The notes below the pieces were generated by a model, which saw only the letters and a list, made by a program, of their open reading frames with translations, ran no database searches and had not been told where the DNA came from. 64,000 nt of DNA from Pseudomonas sp. P7548 (GTDB lineage: Bacteria > Pseudomonadota > Gammaproteobacteria > Pseudomonadales > Pseudomonadaceae): NCBI RefSeq assembly GCF_013386585.1, contig NZ_JACARO010000043.1, forward strand, positions 79,829-143,828, written 5' to 3'. A program made the translations under genes and the position numbers. Below are positions 16,154 through 24,679 of this stretch, piece after piece (the stretch's first letter is position 1; each line of letters starts with the position of its first letter).

Positions 16154-16672
16154 ATGAAGCGCTTGAATGCCTTCGTTTTTATCGGCTCATTGGCGCTGTG
16201 CTTCGGTACTGCATCGATGGCCCATGCTGGAGTTTTCAGCCCTGGGGGAGTGGCATTTACCTCCAGTCCGGGCGGCACCGTTACGATCAAATCGCCCAGT
16301 ACGTTTGGTGCGCCGATTACCTGCAATATTCAATTGTCCGGCCTGGTGCGCGGTGATGGTTCAGCTGCCGACGTTCTCAGCGCAACCCTTTCGGGCAGCA
16401 ATGCTTTGTGCAGGCTGCCAACCCTGAATAACTTGCCTTGGGTGCTGACGCCTCCCGCTTCATCGGGTGGCACCGGAGGCCTGGCTAACGTGGGTTACAC
16501 CATTGCGGCCAGTTCTCTTCCTGCTACGAATTGCGGCCCTTCATCGATTGTCGGTGTGTTGGCCAATGGCGCAGGCGGCGTCGACCTCTCTGCAGCGAAC
16601 CAGCCGCTTTCCGGCTTTTGCACGGTGGTTTCGCTGAGTGCTCATATTCCCAACATCACCATTGTTCCTTGA
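16154..16672 (+). CDS. praB: Exported PraB-like protein 3 (alkane-oxidation activator family)
   Basis: A 172-residue protein with a signal peptide (cleavage after AHA about residue 24). The mature part matches copy 2 over its whole length: GGTVTIKSPSTFGAPITCNIQLSG against GGTITVKSPSSFGAAVTCNISFTG, then LPTLNNLPWVL, VGYTIAA, PATNCGPSSI and CTVVSLSAHIPNITIVP. It is clearly a tandem duplicate of copy 2. A Gly/Ser insert follows LPWVLTPP. ATG 16154 is preferred over the open upstream frame because AGGAAGGA lies just before it. Confidence 0.75.
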   Translation: MKRLNAFVFIGSLALCFGTASMAHAGVFSPGGVAFTSSPGGTVTIKSPSTFGAPITCNIQLSGLVRGDGSAADVLSATLSGSNALCRLPTLNNLPWVLTPPASSGGTGGLANVGYTIAASSLPATNCGPSSIVGVLANGAGGVDLSAANQPLSGFCTVVSLSAHIPNITIVP

Positions 16673-16700
16673 GGTGCGTGTCGCACGGTAAGGAGTGTTT

Positions 16701-16718
16701 TTGCCTTTTAAAAGGCAA
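16701..16718. repeat. Perfect 18-base palindrome between pra-like gene 3 and fadL
   Basis: TTGCCTTTTAAAAGGCAA is a perfect palindrome in the 107-base gap. It may be an operator for a dimeric regulator of the porin gene or a compact hairpin ending the upstream mRNA; a preceding TTT rather than a following T-run argues for the operator reading. Confidence 0.5.
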
Positions 16719-16761
16719 GCCAAGTCGCAAGACGAGCCGGCTGGGGCCGGTTCAGTGAGAT

Positions 16762-16769
16762 AACAATAA
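16762..16769 (+). promoter_or_regulatory. Hfq/Crc-type motif before fadL-like gene
   Basis: AACAATAA fits AAnAAnAA and abuts the AAGGAG ribosome binding site of the porin gene. A further A-rich stretch (AATAATAAAAAACAAC) lies just inside the coding start. Confidence 0.5.
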
Positions 16770-16779
16770 GGAGTGCCGC

Positions 16780-18237
16780 ATGAATAATAAAAAACAACAG
16801 GTACAGGTTCTGCTGGGCTTGGCATTAATGGGGGGGGTGATGATTGCCGCGCCGGTCCAGGCCGGTGGTTTTTCCACACCGACCTATGGCGCCCCGGGCT
16901 GGGGTCGTGCCTTTGGTGGTGGTTCGCTGTTCAAGAATGACCCCAGTTCGGCGTACAACAACCCGGCAGCGATGGCATTTGTAGAACACAATGTGGCGCA
17001 GTTTACGGTCGACTATGCCCGTATCAAGATCAAGTACAAAGGTGAGGCGAACGATTATCTCGGGCAGCCGATTACCAATACACCGGTAGCGCCCGATGGG
17101 AGTTTCGATCCGGGTAACCGCATTGCCAACAACAATGACGGCGGCCAAGGTGGCTTCACGGCATGGTTGCCGACGGGGTTCATGGTGATGCCACTGGGCG
17201 ACAGGTTTGCTTTCGGGTTGTCGCAGGTTGTGCCACAGGGCATGCGCTCAACCTGGAATGAAGACTCCAAGCTGCGGGATTTCGCCGTCGATACCAAAAT
17301 TGAAACCGTGGGGCTGACAGGGTCGCTTTCGTTCAAGGTCCGCGACGACTTCTCCATTGGTGGCGGGATCATCGTTCAGCACAGTAAGGGCTTTGTCAGC
17401 CAGAACATCGATTTGCTGTCTGCCGCGTCCAACTCGCAATCGCCGCTGCTGGGGAGTATCGATTTCCCATCGGGGGTGGGTGGCGCGCTGATGCGGGTCA
17501 AGGTCGACAATATCTCCACGGGCTGGTTTACCGGTGTCGTCTGGAAACCGACCGCGCAAGACAGTCTTGGCCTCAATTACCACGCCAAGATCAAAAACAA
17601 AATGACCGGCAAGTACAACATCCGTGCCGATCAGTTCTCCTACAACCTGATGACTCAGCCCAGCCCATTCGGTGGCAGCGGGACCCTTGTAGAAGAAGCC
17701 TACCCTGGACTGAAACTGTTCCCGGACGGAGCACATGCCAGCACCCAATTGGATATCCCGGCCACTGCGGCCTTTGACTGGGTCCACCAGTTCAATGACC
17801 GTTTCACACTCGGTGTCAGTGCTGTGTGGACTCAATGGTCATCCTTCAAGGACCTGACGCTCAAGTCCGGTGACATTCAGATCGTCTCCATTCCCTACAA
17901 CTATCGTGATTCCTGGATGTATTCGGTGGGCGGTGACTTCAAAGCCACCGACGAGTTGACGTTGCGAGCCGGTGTCGCTTCCGACCAGACGCCAACCCGT
18001 AACTCCACCCGGGATCCACGGATTCCGGACGGTGATCGCTACTTCCTGTCGCTGGGTGCAGGTTATGAGGTCAAGGCCATTCCTGGCTTGTCGCTCGATC
18101 TCGCGTACTCCCATCAATTTGTGCAGGAGGTCAACTTGAAGACCAAGAACGTGGATCGACTCGGTGGCGCCAGCCTGAACGGCAAAGCTGAGTCGTCGGG
18201 GGATGTGGTGGCTGTTTCGGCGACCTACGCGTTCTGA
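16780..18237 (+). CDS. Outer-membrane transport protein, FadL/OmpP1/TodX family
   Basis: A 485-residue outer-membrane beta-barrel. A signal peptide ends at about residue 28 (PVQA). The mature N-terminus GGFSTPTYGAPGWGRAFGGGS with NDPSSAYNNPAAMAF is the FadL/TodX hatch pattern (asymmetry of NPA). Alternating strands rich in aromatic residues continue to the end, and the final residue is Phe (VSATYAF), the usual barrel end signal. FadL proteins carry long-chain fatty acids and other hydrophobic compounds across the outer membrane. Placement between the Pra-like genes and fadE suggests alkane or fatty acid uptake. AAGGAG precedes the ATG. Confidence 0.92.
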   Translation: MNNKKQQVQVLLGLALMGGVMIAAPVQAGGFSTPTYGAPGWGRAFGGGSLFKNDPSSAYNNPAAMAFVEHNVAQFTVDYARIKIKYKGEANDYLGQPITNTPVAPDGSFDPGNRIANNNDGGQGGFTAWLPTGFMVMPLGDRFAFGLSQVVPQGMRSTWNEDSKLRDFAVDTKIETVGLTGSLSFKVRDDFSIGGGIIVQHSKGFVSQNIDLLSAASNSQSPLLGSIDFPSGVGGALMRVKVDNISTGWFTGVVWKPTAQDSLGLNYHAKIKNKMTGKYNIRADQFSYNLMTQPSPFGGSGTLVEEAYPGLKLFPDGAHASTQLDIPATAAFDWVHQFNDRFTLGVSAVWTQWSSFKDLTLKSGDIQIVSIPYNYRDSWMYSVGGDFKATDELTLRAGVASDQTPTRNSTRDPRIPDGDRYFLSLGAGYEVKAIPGLSLDLAYSHQFVQEVNLKTKNVDRLGGASLNGKAESSGDVVAVSATYAF

Positions 18238-18261
18238 ACCAATAACGCACTATCGAGGATG

Positions 18262-18289
18262 AAGCGCTAAGCGCATCTTGGCGCTTTTA
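18262..18289 (+). terminator. Weak terminator candidate after the FadL-type gene
   Basis: AAGCGC (18262-18267) can pair with GCGCTT (18281-18286), followed by TT. The stem is only 6 bases with a 13-base loop. Position 24 bases after the stop supports it. Confidence 0.4.
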
Positions 18290-18384
18290 TCCGCGTTTAC
18301 CTGCGCCGACGGGGCGCTCCGCGTCCCGTCATTCTCCTTTTCAACGTGATGAGCAAGGCTGACCGGGTCGGCCAACTTTTTTGC

Positions 18385-18440
18385 CTACGCATTAAATAAA
18401 AATTTCAAAACAAAATTTGAATTTAGTTTTCCAAGTTTGT
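18385..18440 (+). promoter_or_regulatory. AT-rich promoter tract before fadE
   Basis: The 279-base gap before fadE ends in an AT-rich block (ATTAAATAAAAATTTC and on) preceded by GCCTACGC, the same octamer seen beside the tract at 11940-12003. It probably holds the promoter of the beta-oxidation operon. I could not assign -35/-10 boxes with confidence. Confidence 0.45.
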
Positions 18441-18516
18441 AGTGTGGCTTTACACCGCAGCGCATTTCAATCTGCCTGCGCATTGGCCGTACCCTGAATC
18501 GAGTAGAGGTATCCCC

Positions 18517-21042
18517 ATGGTTATCTGGTTATTGGTGGGTTTCGCAGCCGCGATTGCCCTGGCGTATCGACAAGCAGCCGCCACCCTGTGGCTGGGCGCT
18601 GGCCTGATCTGGCTGGCGGTGGGCTATCTGTTCAATGTGATCGCCACGCTTGGCATCACGGTAACGGCGGTGCTGGTCATCGCACCGGCCTTGTTGATGG
18701 CCATCAAGCCCCTGCGCCGTGCGTTGGTGACGAGCAAGGCGTTGGGCCTGTTTCGCACCATCATGCCGGCCATGTCCGACACCGAACGCGCGGCCATCGA
18801 GTCCGGCACCGTGTGGTGGGACGCCGAACTGTTCAGCGGCAAGCCCGATTGGCAACGCCTGTTGCAAGCGGCTCCGGCCAGCCTCAGCGCCGAAGAGCAA
18901 GCCTTCCTCGACAACGAAGTGGAAACCCTGTGCGACATCGCCAACGACTGGGAAACCACCCAGATCTGGCAGGACATGTCCCCCGAGGGCTGGCAGTACA
19001 CCAAGGACGCCGGTTTCCTCGGCATGATCATTCCCAAGCAGTACGGCGGCAAAGGCTTCTCCCACTACGCGCACTCCCAAGTGGTGATGAAGCTGTCGAC
19101 GCGCTGCTCGGCGGCGGCGATTTCGGTGATGGTGCCCAACTCCCTGGGCCCGGCCGAGTTGCTGTTGCACTACGGCACCGATGCCCAGCGTAACTATTAC
19201 TTGCCGCGCCTGGCCCGGGGTGAAGACATCCCGTGCTTTGCCTTGACCAGCCCGTATGCCGGTTCGGATGCGGGCGCGATCCCGGACCTGGGCATCGTCT
19301 GCAAAGGCACCCACGAAGGCGAAGAAGTGCTGGGCTTCAAGGTGACCTGGGACAAGCGCTACATCACCCTCGGTCCGATTGCCACGGTGCTCGGCCTGGC
19401 CTTCCGTGCCGAAGACCCGGACGGTTTGCTTGGCGCACCCGGTTCACTGGGCATCACCTGCGCGCTGATTCCAACGTCCCATCCGGGCGTCAACAGCGGC
19501 CGTCGTCATTGGCCACTGAATGCGGTGTTCCAGAACGGCCCGACCACCGGCAAGGATGTGTTCATTCCGTTGGAATGGGTGATCGGTGGCCGTGAACAGG
19601 TGGGCAACGGCTGGCGCATGCTAATGGAATGCCTGGCGGCGGGCCGTGCGATTTCCCTGCCATCGGCCAACGTCGGCCTGGGCAAGGTGGCGGTACGCGG
19701 GACCACGGCCTACGCAGCGATGCGTAAGCAGTTCGGCCTGCCCATCGGCAAGTTCGAAGGGGTACAGGCGCCGCTGGCGCGCATGGCCGGGCATTTGTAC
19801 GCCTGCGACGCGGTGCGCAAGGTGTCGGTGGCGTCCCTGGATGCCGGTGAAAAGCCGTCGGTGATCTCGGCGATCGCCAAGTACCACGTCACGGAACGCG
19901 CGCGCATCATCGTCAATGACGGCATGGACATCGTTGCCGGCAAAGGCATTTGCATGGGGCCCAACAACTTCCTGGCCCGTGCCTACCAGCAAAGCCCCAT
20001 CGCGATCACGGTGGAAGGCGCGAACATCATGACCCGCTGCCTGATCATCTTTGGCCAGGGCCTGATCCGTTGCCATCCCTATGTGTTCCGCGAAATGGAA
20101 GCGGCGCGCAACCCGGATCGGCGCAAGGCGCTGGAAGCCTTCGACAGTGCGATGTTCGGCCACGTGAGCTTTGTGCTGGCCAATACCGTCCGCGCTGCGG
20201 TGCATTCGCTGACCGGTGGGCGGCTGATTTCCGCTCCGGCCAAGACCGACCCGGCGCTGGCGTCCTACTACCGCCAGGCCAATCGGCTGTCGGTGGTGCT
20301 GGCATTGATCTCGGACGTGTCCATGGGCGTGCTGGGCGGCGCGCTTAAGCGCAAGGAAAGTATCACCGGACGGCTGGGGGATATTCTGTCACAGCTGTAC
20401 ATTGTGTCCTGCGTGCTCAAGCGTTTTGAAGATGACGGCCGGCCCCAGGCCGACCTGCCGCTGGTGCACTGGTCGGCCCAGGATGCGCTGTTGCGTGCCC
20501 ATGAAGCCTTGGCCGAAGTACTCGACAACTACCCTTCGAAAGCCGCAGCAGCGGTGGTGCGCGGCTTGAGCTTCCCGCTGGGTATTCCCCTGCGCAAACC
20601 GTCGGACCGCTTGCTGGCCCAGGTGGCGGACGTGGTGCAGACCCCGGGTGAGACCCGCGACCGCCTGCTGGCCAATTCCTACATCCCGCGTCCGGAAATC
20701 GACAAGCTGGCTTACGGCGAATTGGGTTTCCGCCTGCTGCCGCAGGTGGAACTGATCGACGCGCGGCTCAAGTCTGCCGTGAAGCAGGGCCTGATCGAAC
20801 CGATGCCGATTTCCGCCACTGCGTTTACCGCCTGGCGCGTCAAGGCGCGAGCGCTGGACCTGATCAGCGACGACGAAGACGCCTTGCTGGGGCGCTACGT
20901 GGAGTACGCCGACCATGGCATCCAGGTCGACGACTTCCCGCAGGATTTCGGTTTGCTGGAAGCGTTGCAGCAGCGCAAGCAAGCCTTGGAACCAGCGGTA
21001 AAACGTCGCAACAGCCAGAGCGAAAATGCCTCGGTCAATTGA
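18517..21042 (+). CDS. fadE: Acyl-CoA dehydrogenase, FadE type
   Basis: An 841-residue protein with the FadE layout (E. coli FadE 814 residues). Two N-terminal hydrophobic segments (about 1-20 and 25-60) precede the flavin acyl-CoA dehydrogenase core with CFALTSPYAGSDAGAIPDLG, KRYITLGPIATVLGLAF and GAERISLPS-like AGRAISLPS motifs, and a C-terminal DUF1974-like region with RPEIDKLAYGELG follows. It introduces the trans-2 double bond in the first beta-oxidation step. The start at 18517 has AGAGG upstream; the frame is open to 18442. It heads the run fadE-FabG-MaoC-thiolase-fadD. Confidence 0.92.
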   Translation: MVIWLLVGFAAAIALAYRQAAATLWLGAGLIWLAVGYLFNVIATLGITVTAVLVIAPALLMAIKPLRRALVTSKALGLFRTIMPAMSDTERAAIESGTVWWDAELFSGKPDWQRLLQAAPASLSAEEQAFLDNEVETLCDIANDWETTQIWQDMSPEGWQYTKDAGFLGMIIPKQYGGKGFSHYAHSQVVMKLSTRCSAAAISVMVPNSLGPAELLLHYGTDAQRNYYLPRLARGEDIPCFALTSPYAGSDAGAIPDLGIVCKGTHEGEEVLGFKVTWDKRYITLGPIATVLGLAFRAEDPDGLLGAPGSLGITCALIPTSHPGVNSGRRHWPLNAVFQNGPTTGKDVFIPLEWVIGGREQVGNGWRMLMECLAAGRAISLPSANVGLGKVAVRGTTAYAAMRKQFGLPIGKFEGVQAPLARMAGHLYACDAVRKVSVASLDAGEKPSVISAIAKYHVTERARIIVNDGMDIVAGKGICMGPNNFLARAYQQSPIAITVEGANIMTRCLIIFGQGLIRCHPYVFREMEAARNPDRRKALEAFDSAMFGHVSFVLANTVRAAVHSLTGGRLISAPAKTDPALASYYRQANRLSVVLALISDVSMGVLGGALKRKESITGRLGDILSQLYIVSCVLKRFEDDGRPQADLPLVHWSAQDALLRAHEALAEVLDNYPSKAAAAVVRGLSFPLGIPLRKPSDRLLAQVADVVQTPGETRDRLLANSYIPRPEIDKLAYGELGFRLLPQVELIDARLKSAVKQGLIEPMPISATAFTAWRVKARALDLISDDEDALLGRYVEYADHGIQVDDFPQDFGLLEALQQRKQALEPAVKRRNSQSENASVN

Positions 21043-21115
21043 GTGGTACTGAATGAACACGGTCACTGTGGGACCGGGTTTACATGGTCAGCATGCGTTG
21101 TGAGTGAATGTCTTT

Positions 21116-22459
21116 ATGAGTGACAGCTACCTTTCCTTCGTCAATTCCCCCTGGGGCCGACGCCTGGCCCAGGCCGTGGGCCTGCCGCAACCGCTGCCGC
21201 TGCAACGCCATCGCAGCGGCCAGCAAGGGCTGGTCAACCCGGTGATCATCGCCGGGGCAGGGCGCCTGGTCGATCAGGTGCAACAGGTGTTCAAGGCCAC
21301 CGACACCGTGGCCGCCACCCCGGCGACTCTCAAGGCGCCGTCCACGGTCAAGGTGCAGGGCGCGGTGTTCGATGCCAGTGGCGTCACCGATTTGCAGCAA
21401 CTCGACGAGCTCTACGTGTTCTTCCACGCCAACGCCAAGCGAATTGGCCACCATGGACGTGTGGTAGTGCTCGGCACGGCGCTGGAACAGTGCAAGGATT
21501 TGCCCCAAGCCATCGCACAGCGCGCCCTGGAAGGCTTGGTGCGGTCGCTGGCCAAGGAACTGCGCCGGGCGATCACCGTGCAATTGATCTACGTGGCGCC
21601 GGGCGCCGAATCAGCGCTGGACAGCAGCCTGCGCTTCTTCCTGTCGCGCCGTTCGGCCTACGTGTCCGGGCAAGTGGTGCGCCTGGAAAAAGCCGTGGAC
21701 GGCAACAGCGCGATCAACTGGGAAAAACCCTTTGTCGGTCGCCGTGCCTTGGTCACGGGTGCGTCCCGTGGCATCGGCCTGGCCATCGCCCAGGTGCTGG
21801 CACGCGAGGGTGCCCACGTGGTCTGTGTGGACGTGCCCCAAGCCCAGGAGGCCTTGCAGCAGGCGGCCAGCAGTGTCGGCGGTTCGGCGTTGCCGCTGGA
21901 CATCACCGCCGCCGACGCAGTTTCGCTGCTGCAAGCCCATGTCAGCCAATACGGCGCGTTTGATGTGGTGGTGCACAATGCGGGTATCACCCGTGACAAG
22001 ACCATCGCCAAAATGACCGAAGCGGCCTGGCGCAGCGTGCTGGCGGTGAACCTGGAGGCGCCGCTGCACTTGAGCAACGCCTTGCTGGACAGCCAGGGGC
22101 TGAACCCGGGTGGGCGCATCGTGTGCGTGTCGTCGATCTCCGGTATCGCCGGCAACCTGGGGCAAAGCAACTACGCCACCTCCAAGGCTGGCGTGATCGG
22201 CCTGGTGCAAGGCCTGGCGCCGAAGGCGGCGGCGCAGCAGGTGACGGTCAACGCGGTGGCGCCCGGGTTTATCGAGACCCAGATGACCGCGAAGATCCCG
22301 CTGATGATCCGCGAGGCGGGGCGGCGCATGAACTCGCTGTCCCAGGGTGGCCAGCCGATCGACGTGGCCGAGACCATCGCCTGGTTGGCGCACCCGGCGT
22401 CCGGCGGGGTCAATGGCCAAGTCGTACGCGTATGCGGCCAATGCCTGCTGGGAGCCTGA
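21116..22459 (+). CDS. High-molecular-weight 3-oxoacyl-ACP/CoA reductase (FabG4-like SDR)
   Basis: A 447-residue protein. The C-terminal about 240 residues are an SDR domain with TGASRGIG, HNAGITRD, the Ser of VSSISGIAGN and the YATSK Tyr/Lys pair. The N-terminal about 200 residues form a Rossmann-like domain without these motifs, as in the FabG4-type long reductases. It would interconvert 3-hydroxyacyl and 3-oxoacyl thioesters. Paired with a MaoC hydratase and thiolase, it completes a beta-oxidation-like cycle through (R)-3-hydroxyacyl intermediates (inference). ATG 21116 is preferred over the GTG at 21104 because MSDSYLSFVNSP is the family's usual N-terminus. Confidence 0.88.
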   Translation: MSDSYLSFVNSPWGRRLAQAVGLPQPLPLQRHRSGQQGLVNPVIIAGAGRLVDQVQQVFKATDTVAATPATLKAPSTVKVQGAVFDASGVTDLQQLDELYVFFHANAKRIGHHGRVVVLGTALEQCKDLPQAIAQRALEGLVRSLAKELRRAITVQLIYVAPGAESALDSSLRFFLSRRSAYVSGQVVRLEKAVDGNSAINWEKPFVGRRALVTGASRGIGLAIAQVLAREGAHVVCVDVPQAQEALQQAASSVGGSALPLDITAADAVSLLQAHVSQYGAFDVVVHNAGITRDKTIAKMTEAAWRSVLAVNLEAPLHLSNALLDSQGLNPGGRIVCVSSISGIAGNLGQSNYATSKAGVIGLVQGLAPKAAAQQVTVNAVAPGFIETQMTAKIPLMIREAGRRMNSLSQGGQPIDVAETIAWLAHPASGGVNGQVVRVCGQCLLGA

Positions 22460-22462
22460 GCC

Positions 22463-23353
22463 ATGGACTACGTGACCCAGATCATCGACCCACCGCCGTC
22501 GCGCACGCGCTTGCTGCTTGATGGTGTACGCGCGCTGCGCAAGCCCACGCTCGACGGCGAACCGGTATTGCCCAGGGAACGTCTGGTGCGTTCGGCGGTG
22601 GAGCTGTCGCCCAGCGGTATCGCGGCCTACGGCCGTGCGTGCGGGTTTCGCCGCGAGCAGGGCGTGCCGCTGTCCTATCCCCACGTTCTGGCGTTTCCGT
22701 TGCACCTGATGCTGCTCACTCGCCCGAGCTTTCCGTACCCGGCCAGCGGCATGGTGCACCTGGCCAATCGGATTCGGCAGCACCAGCGTTTGCACGAAGG
22801 CCAGACGCTGCGCCTGGAGGTGTATTGCGAGCGCTGGGTTGCTCATCCGAAGGGGCAGGCATTGAGCATCGCCACCCGAGCCTACGGCGCTGACGCCCTG
22901 GTGTGGGAAAGCGACAGCCTGTACCTGCGCCGTGACGTCCAGGCGCCGGTTGGCGAGCCGTGGGACGACGTGTTGCCGTTGCAGGAGGAGGGCCTGTTGC
23001 GCACCCAGCGCTGGGTGCTGCCGGCCGACCTGGGCCGGCGCTTTGCCAAGGTGTCGGGGGATTTCAACCCGATCCACACCTCGGTGATCGGCGCCAAGAT
23101 CTTCGGCTTTCGCCGCGCCATCGCCCACGGCATGTGGACCCTGGGCCGCGCACTCGCCGCCCAGCAACCCCCCGGCGGGCTGGAGCAGGCCGAGGCCCAT
23201 TGCGACTTCAAGCTGCCGATCTTCCTGCCCGGCCAGGTGGCGCTCTGGAGCCGCCCCGTGACGGGCCCGCGCCGCGAGTTCGAAGTGCGCAATTTTGCTG
23301 GCGACAAACCCCATATGCGCGGCCTCTTTATCTGGAATGAGACCTGTCGATGA
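22463..23353 (+). CDS. MaoC-like acyl dehydratase (double hot-dog)
   Basis: A 296-residue protein with two hot-dog halves. The C-terminal half carries the hydratase-2 motif FAKVSGDFNPIHTS followed by FRRAIAHGMWT, with the catalytic Asp and His of R-specific enoyl hydratases. The N-terminal half has the structural hot-dog pattern YPHVLAFPLHLMLLTR. R-specific hydratases form (R)-3-hydroxyacyl-CoA, matching the adjacent FabG-type reductase rather than FadB. GGAG lies upstream of the ATG. It starts 3 bases after the reductase and overlaps the thiolase by 4 bases. Confidence 0.87.
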   Translation: MDYVTQIIDPPPSRTRLLLDGVRALRKPTLDGEPVLPRERLVRSAVELSPSGIAAYGRACGFRREQGVPLSYPHVLAFPLHLMLLTRPSFPYPASGMVHLANRIRQHQRLHEGQTLRLEVYCERWVAHPKGQALSIATRAYGADALVWESDSLYLRRDVQAPVGEPWDDVLPLQEEGLLRTQRWVLPADLGRRFAKVSGDFNPIHTSVIGAKIFGFRRAIAHGMWTLGRALAAQQPPGGLEQAEAHCDFKLPIFLPGQVALWSRPVTGPRREFEVRNFAGDKPHMRGLFIWNETCR

Positions 23354-24648
23354 GTGACTACAGCTTCAACCCGGCCCCGGTGCGTCGCGTCGCGATTATC
23401 GGCGGCAACCGTATTCCCTTTGCCCGCTCCAACACGGTGTATGCGAACGACAGCAACCAGGATTTACTGGTGGCGGCCCTGCAGGGCTTAATCGACCGCT
23501 ACAACCTGCACGGCCAGCGCCTGGGGGAATTTGCCGCGGGTGCGGTGATCAAACACTCCCGGGATTTCAACCTGGCGCGAGAATCCCTGCTGTCGACCAC
23601 CTTGTCTCCCGATACACCCGCCTACGATGTGCAACAAGCCTGCGGCACGGGGTTGGAAGCCGCGTTGCTGGTGGCCAACAAAATCGCCCTGGGCCAGATC
23701 GACGTGGGCATCGCCGGCGGTTCCGATACCACCTCCGATGCACCCATCGGAATCAACGAATCCCTGCGCCATACGTTGCTGTCGGCCAACCGTGCCAAGG
23801 GCATGGGCGACAAGTTGAAGGCACTGCTGAAGGTGCGTCCCGGGATGTTTTTCAAACCGCTGCTGCCGCGCAACGGTGAGCCACGTACCGGCCTGTCCAT
23901 GGGCGAGCACTGCGAAGAAATGGCCAAGCGCTGGAAAATCAAGCGCCTGGCCCAGGATGAGCTGACCCTCACCAGCCACCAACGCCTGGCAGCGGCCTAC
24001 GCCCGGGGTTTCTTTGATGACTTGATCAGCCCCCATCGCGGCCTGGCCCGTGACAATAACCTGCGTGCCGACGCCAGTCTGGAAAAGCTCGCCGGCTTGT
24101 CCCCGGCCTATGACCGGCAGAACGGCACGCTCACTGCGGGCAATTCCACGCCGCTGACCGATGGCGCGTCAGTGGTGCTGTTGGCCAGCGAAGAGTGGGC
24201 GGCCGAGAACGGCTGGCCGGTGCTGGCCTACCTGCGCACGGGCGAAACGGCGGCAGTGAACTTCGTCGACGGCACCGAAGGCCTGTTAATGGCCCCGGCC
24301 TATGCGGTGCCGCGCATGCTCAAGCGCGAAGGCCTGAGCTTTGCGGATTTTGATTTCTTCGAGATCCATGAAGCGTTTGCCGCGCAGGTGCTGTGCACGC
24401 TCAAGGCCTGGGAAGACGCCGATTATTGCCGGGAGCGTCTAGGCTTGGACGCACCCCTGGGCGCTATCGAGCGCAGCAAGATGAACGTCAACGGGGGCTC
24501 GCTCGGTTGCGGCCATCCCTTTGCTGCCACCGGTGGCCGGCAATTGGCTGCCTTGGCCAAGACCATCCACGAGAACGGCGGTGGCCGTGGCCTGATTTCA
24601 ATTTGCGCGGCCGGCGGCTTGGGCATTACCGCCATCGTCGAAAAGTAG
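23350..24648 (+). CDS. Acetyl-CoA C-acyltransferase (thiolase, FadI-like)
   Basis: A 432-residue thiolase. The acyl-carrying Cys is residue 98 in QQACGTGLE. The catalytic His is about 340 in FEIHEAFAAQ, and the second Cys is about 387 in LGCGHPFAATGGR. The family length and the NVNGGSLGCGHP motif match FadI/FadA-type thiolases. It cleaves 3-oxoacyl-CoA to acetyl-CoA plus a shortened acyl-CoA. It overlaps the MaoC gene as ATGA and is followed by fadD after 31 bases. Confidence 0.92.
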   Translation: MSDYSFNPAPVRRVAIIGGNRIPFARSNTVYANDSNQDLLVAALQGLIDRYNLHGQRLGEFAAGAVIKHSRDFNLARESLLSTTLSPDTPAYDVQQACGTGLEAALLVANKIALGQIDVGIAGGSDTTSDAPIGINESLRHTLLSANRAKGMGDKLKALLKVRPGMFFKPLLPRNGEPRTGLSMGEHCEEMAKRWKIKRLAQDELTLTSHQRLAAAYARGFFDDLISPHRGLARDNNLRADASLEKLAGLSPAYDRQNGTLTAGNSTPLTDGASVVLLASEEWAAENGWPVLAYLRTGETAAVNFVDGTEGLLMAPAYAVPRMLKREGLSFADFDFFEIHEAFAAQVLCTLKAWEDADYCRERLGLDAPLGAIERSKMNVNGGSLGCGHPFAATGGRQLAALAKTIHENGGGRGLISICAAGGLGITAIVEK

Positions 24649-24658
24649 CTCTATCAAA

Positions 24659-24669
24659 AACAACAACAA
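24659..24669 (+). promoter_or_regulatory. Hfq/Crc-type motif before fadD (AACAACAACAA)
   Basis: AACAACAACAA contains two overlapping perfect AAnAAnAA matches with n = C. It runs directly into the AAGGAG ribosome binding site of the gene at 24680. This is the best catabolite-activity motif in the window. Confidence 0.65.
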
Positions 24670-24679
24670 GGAGACTGCC

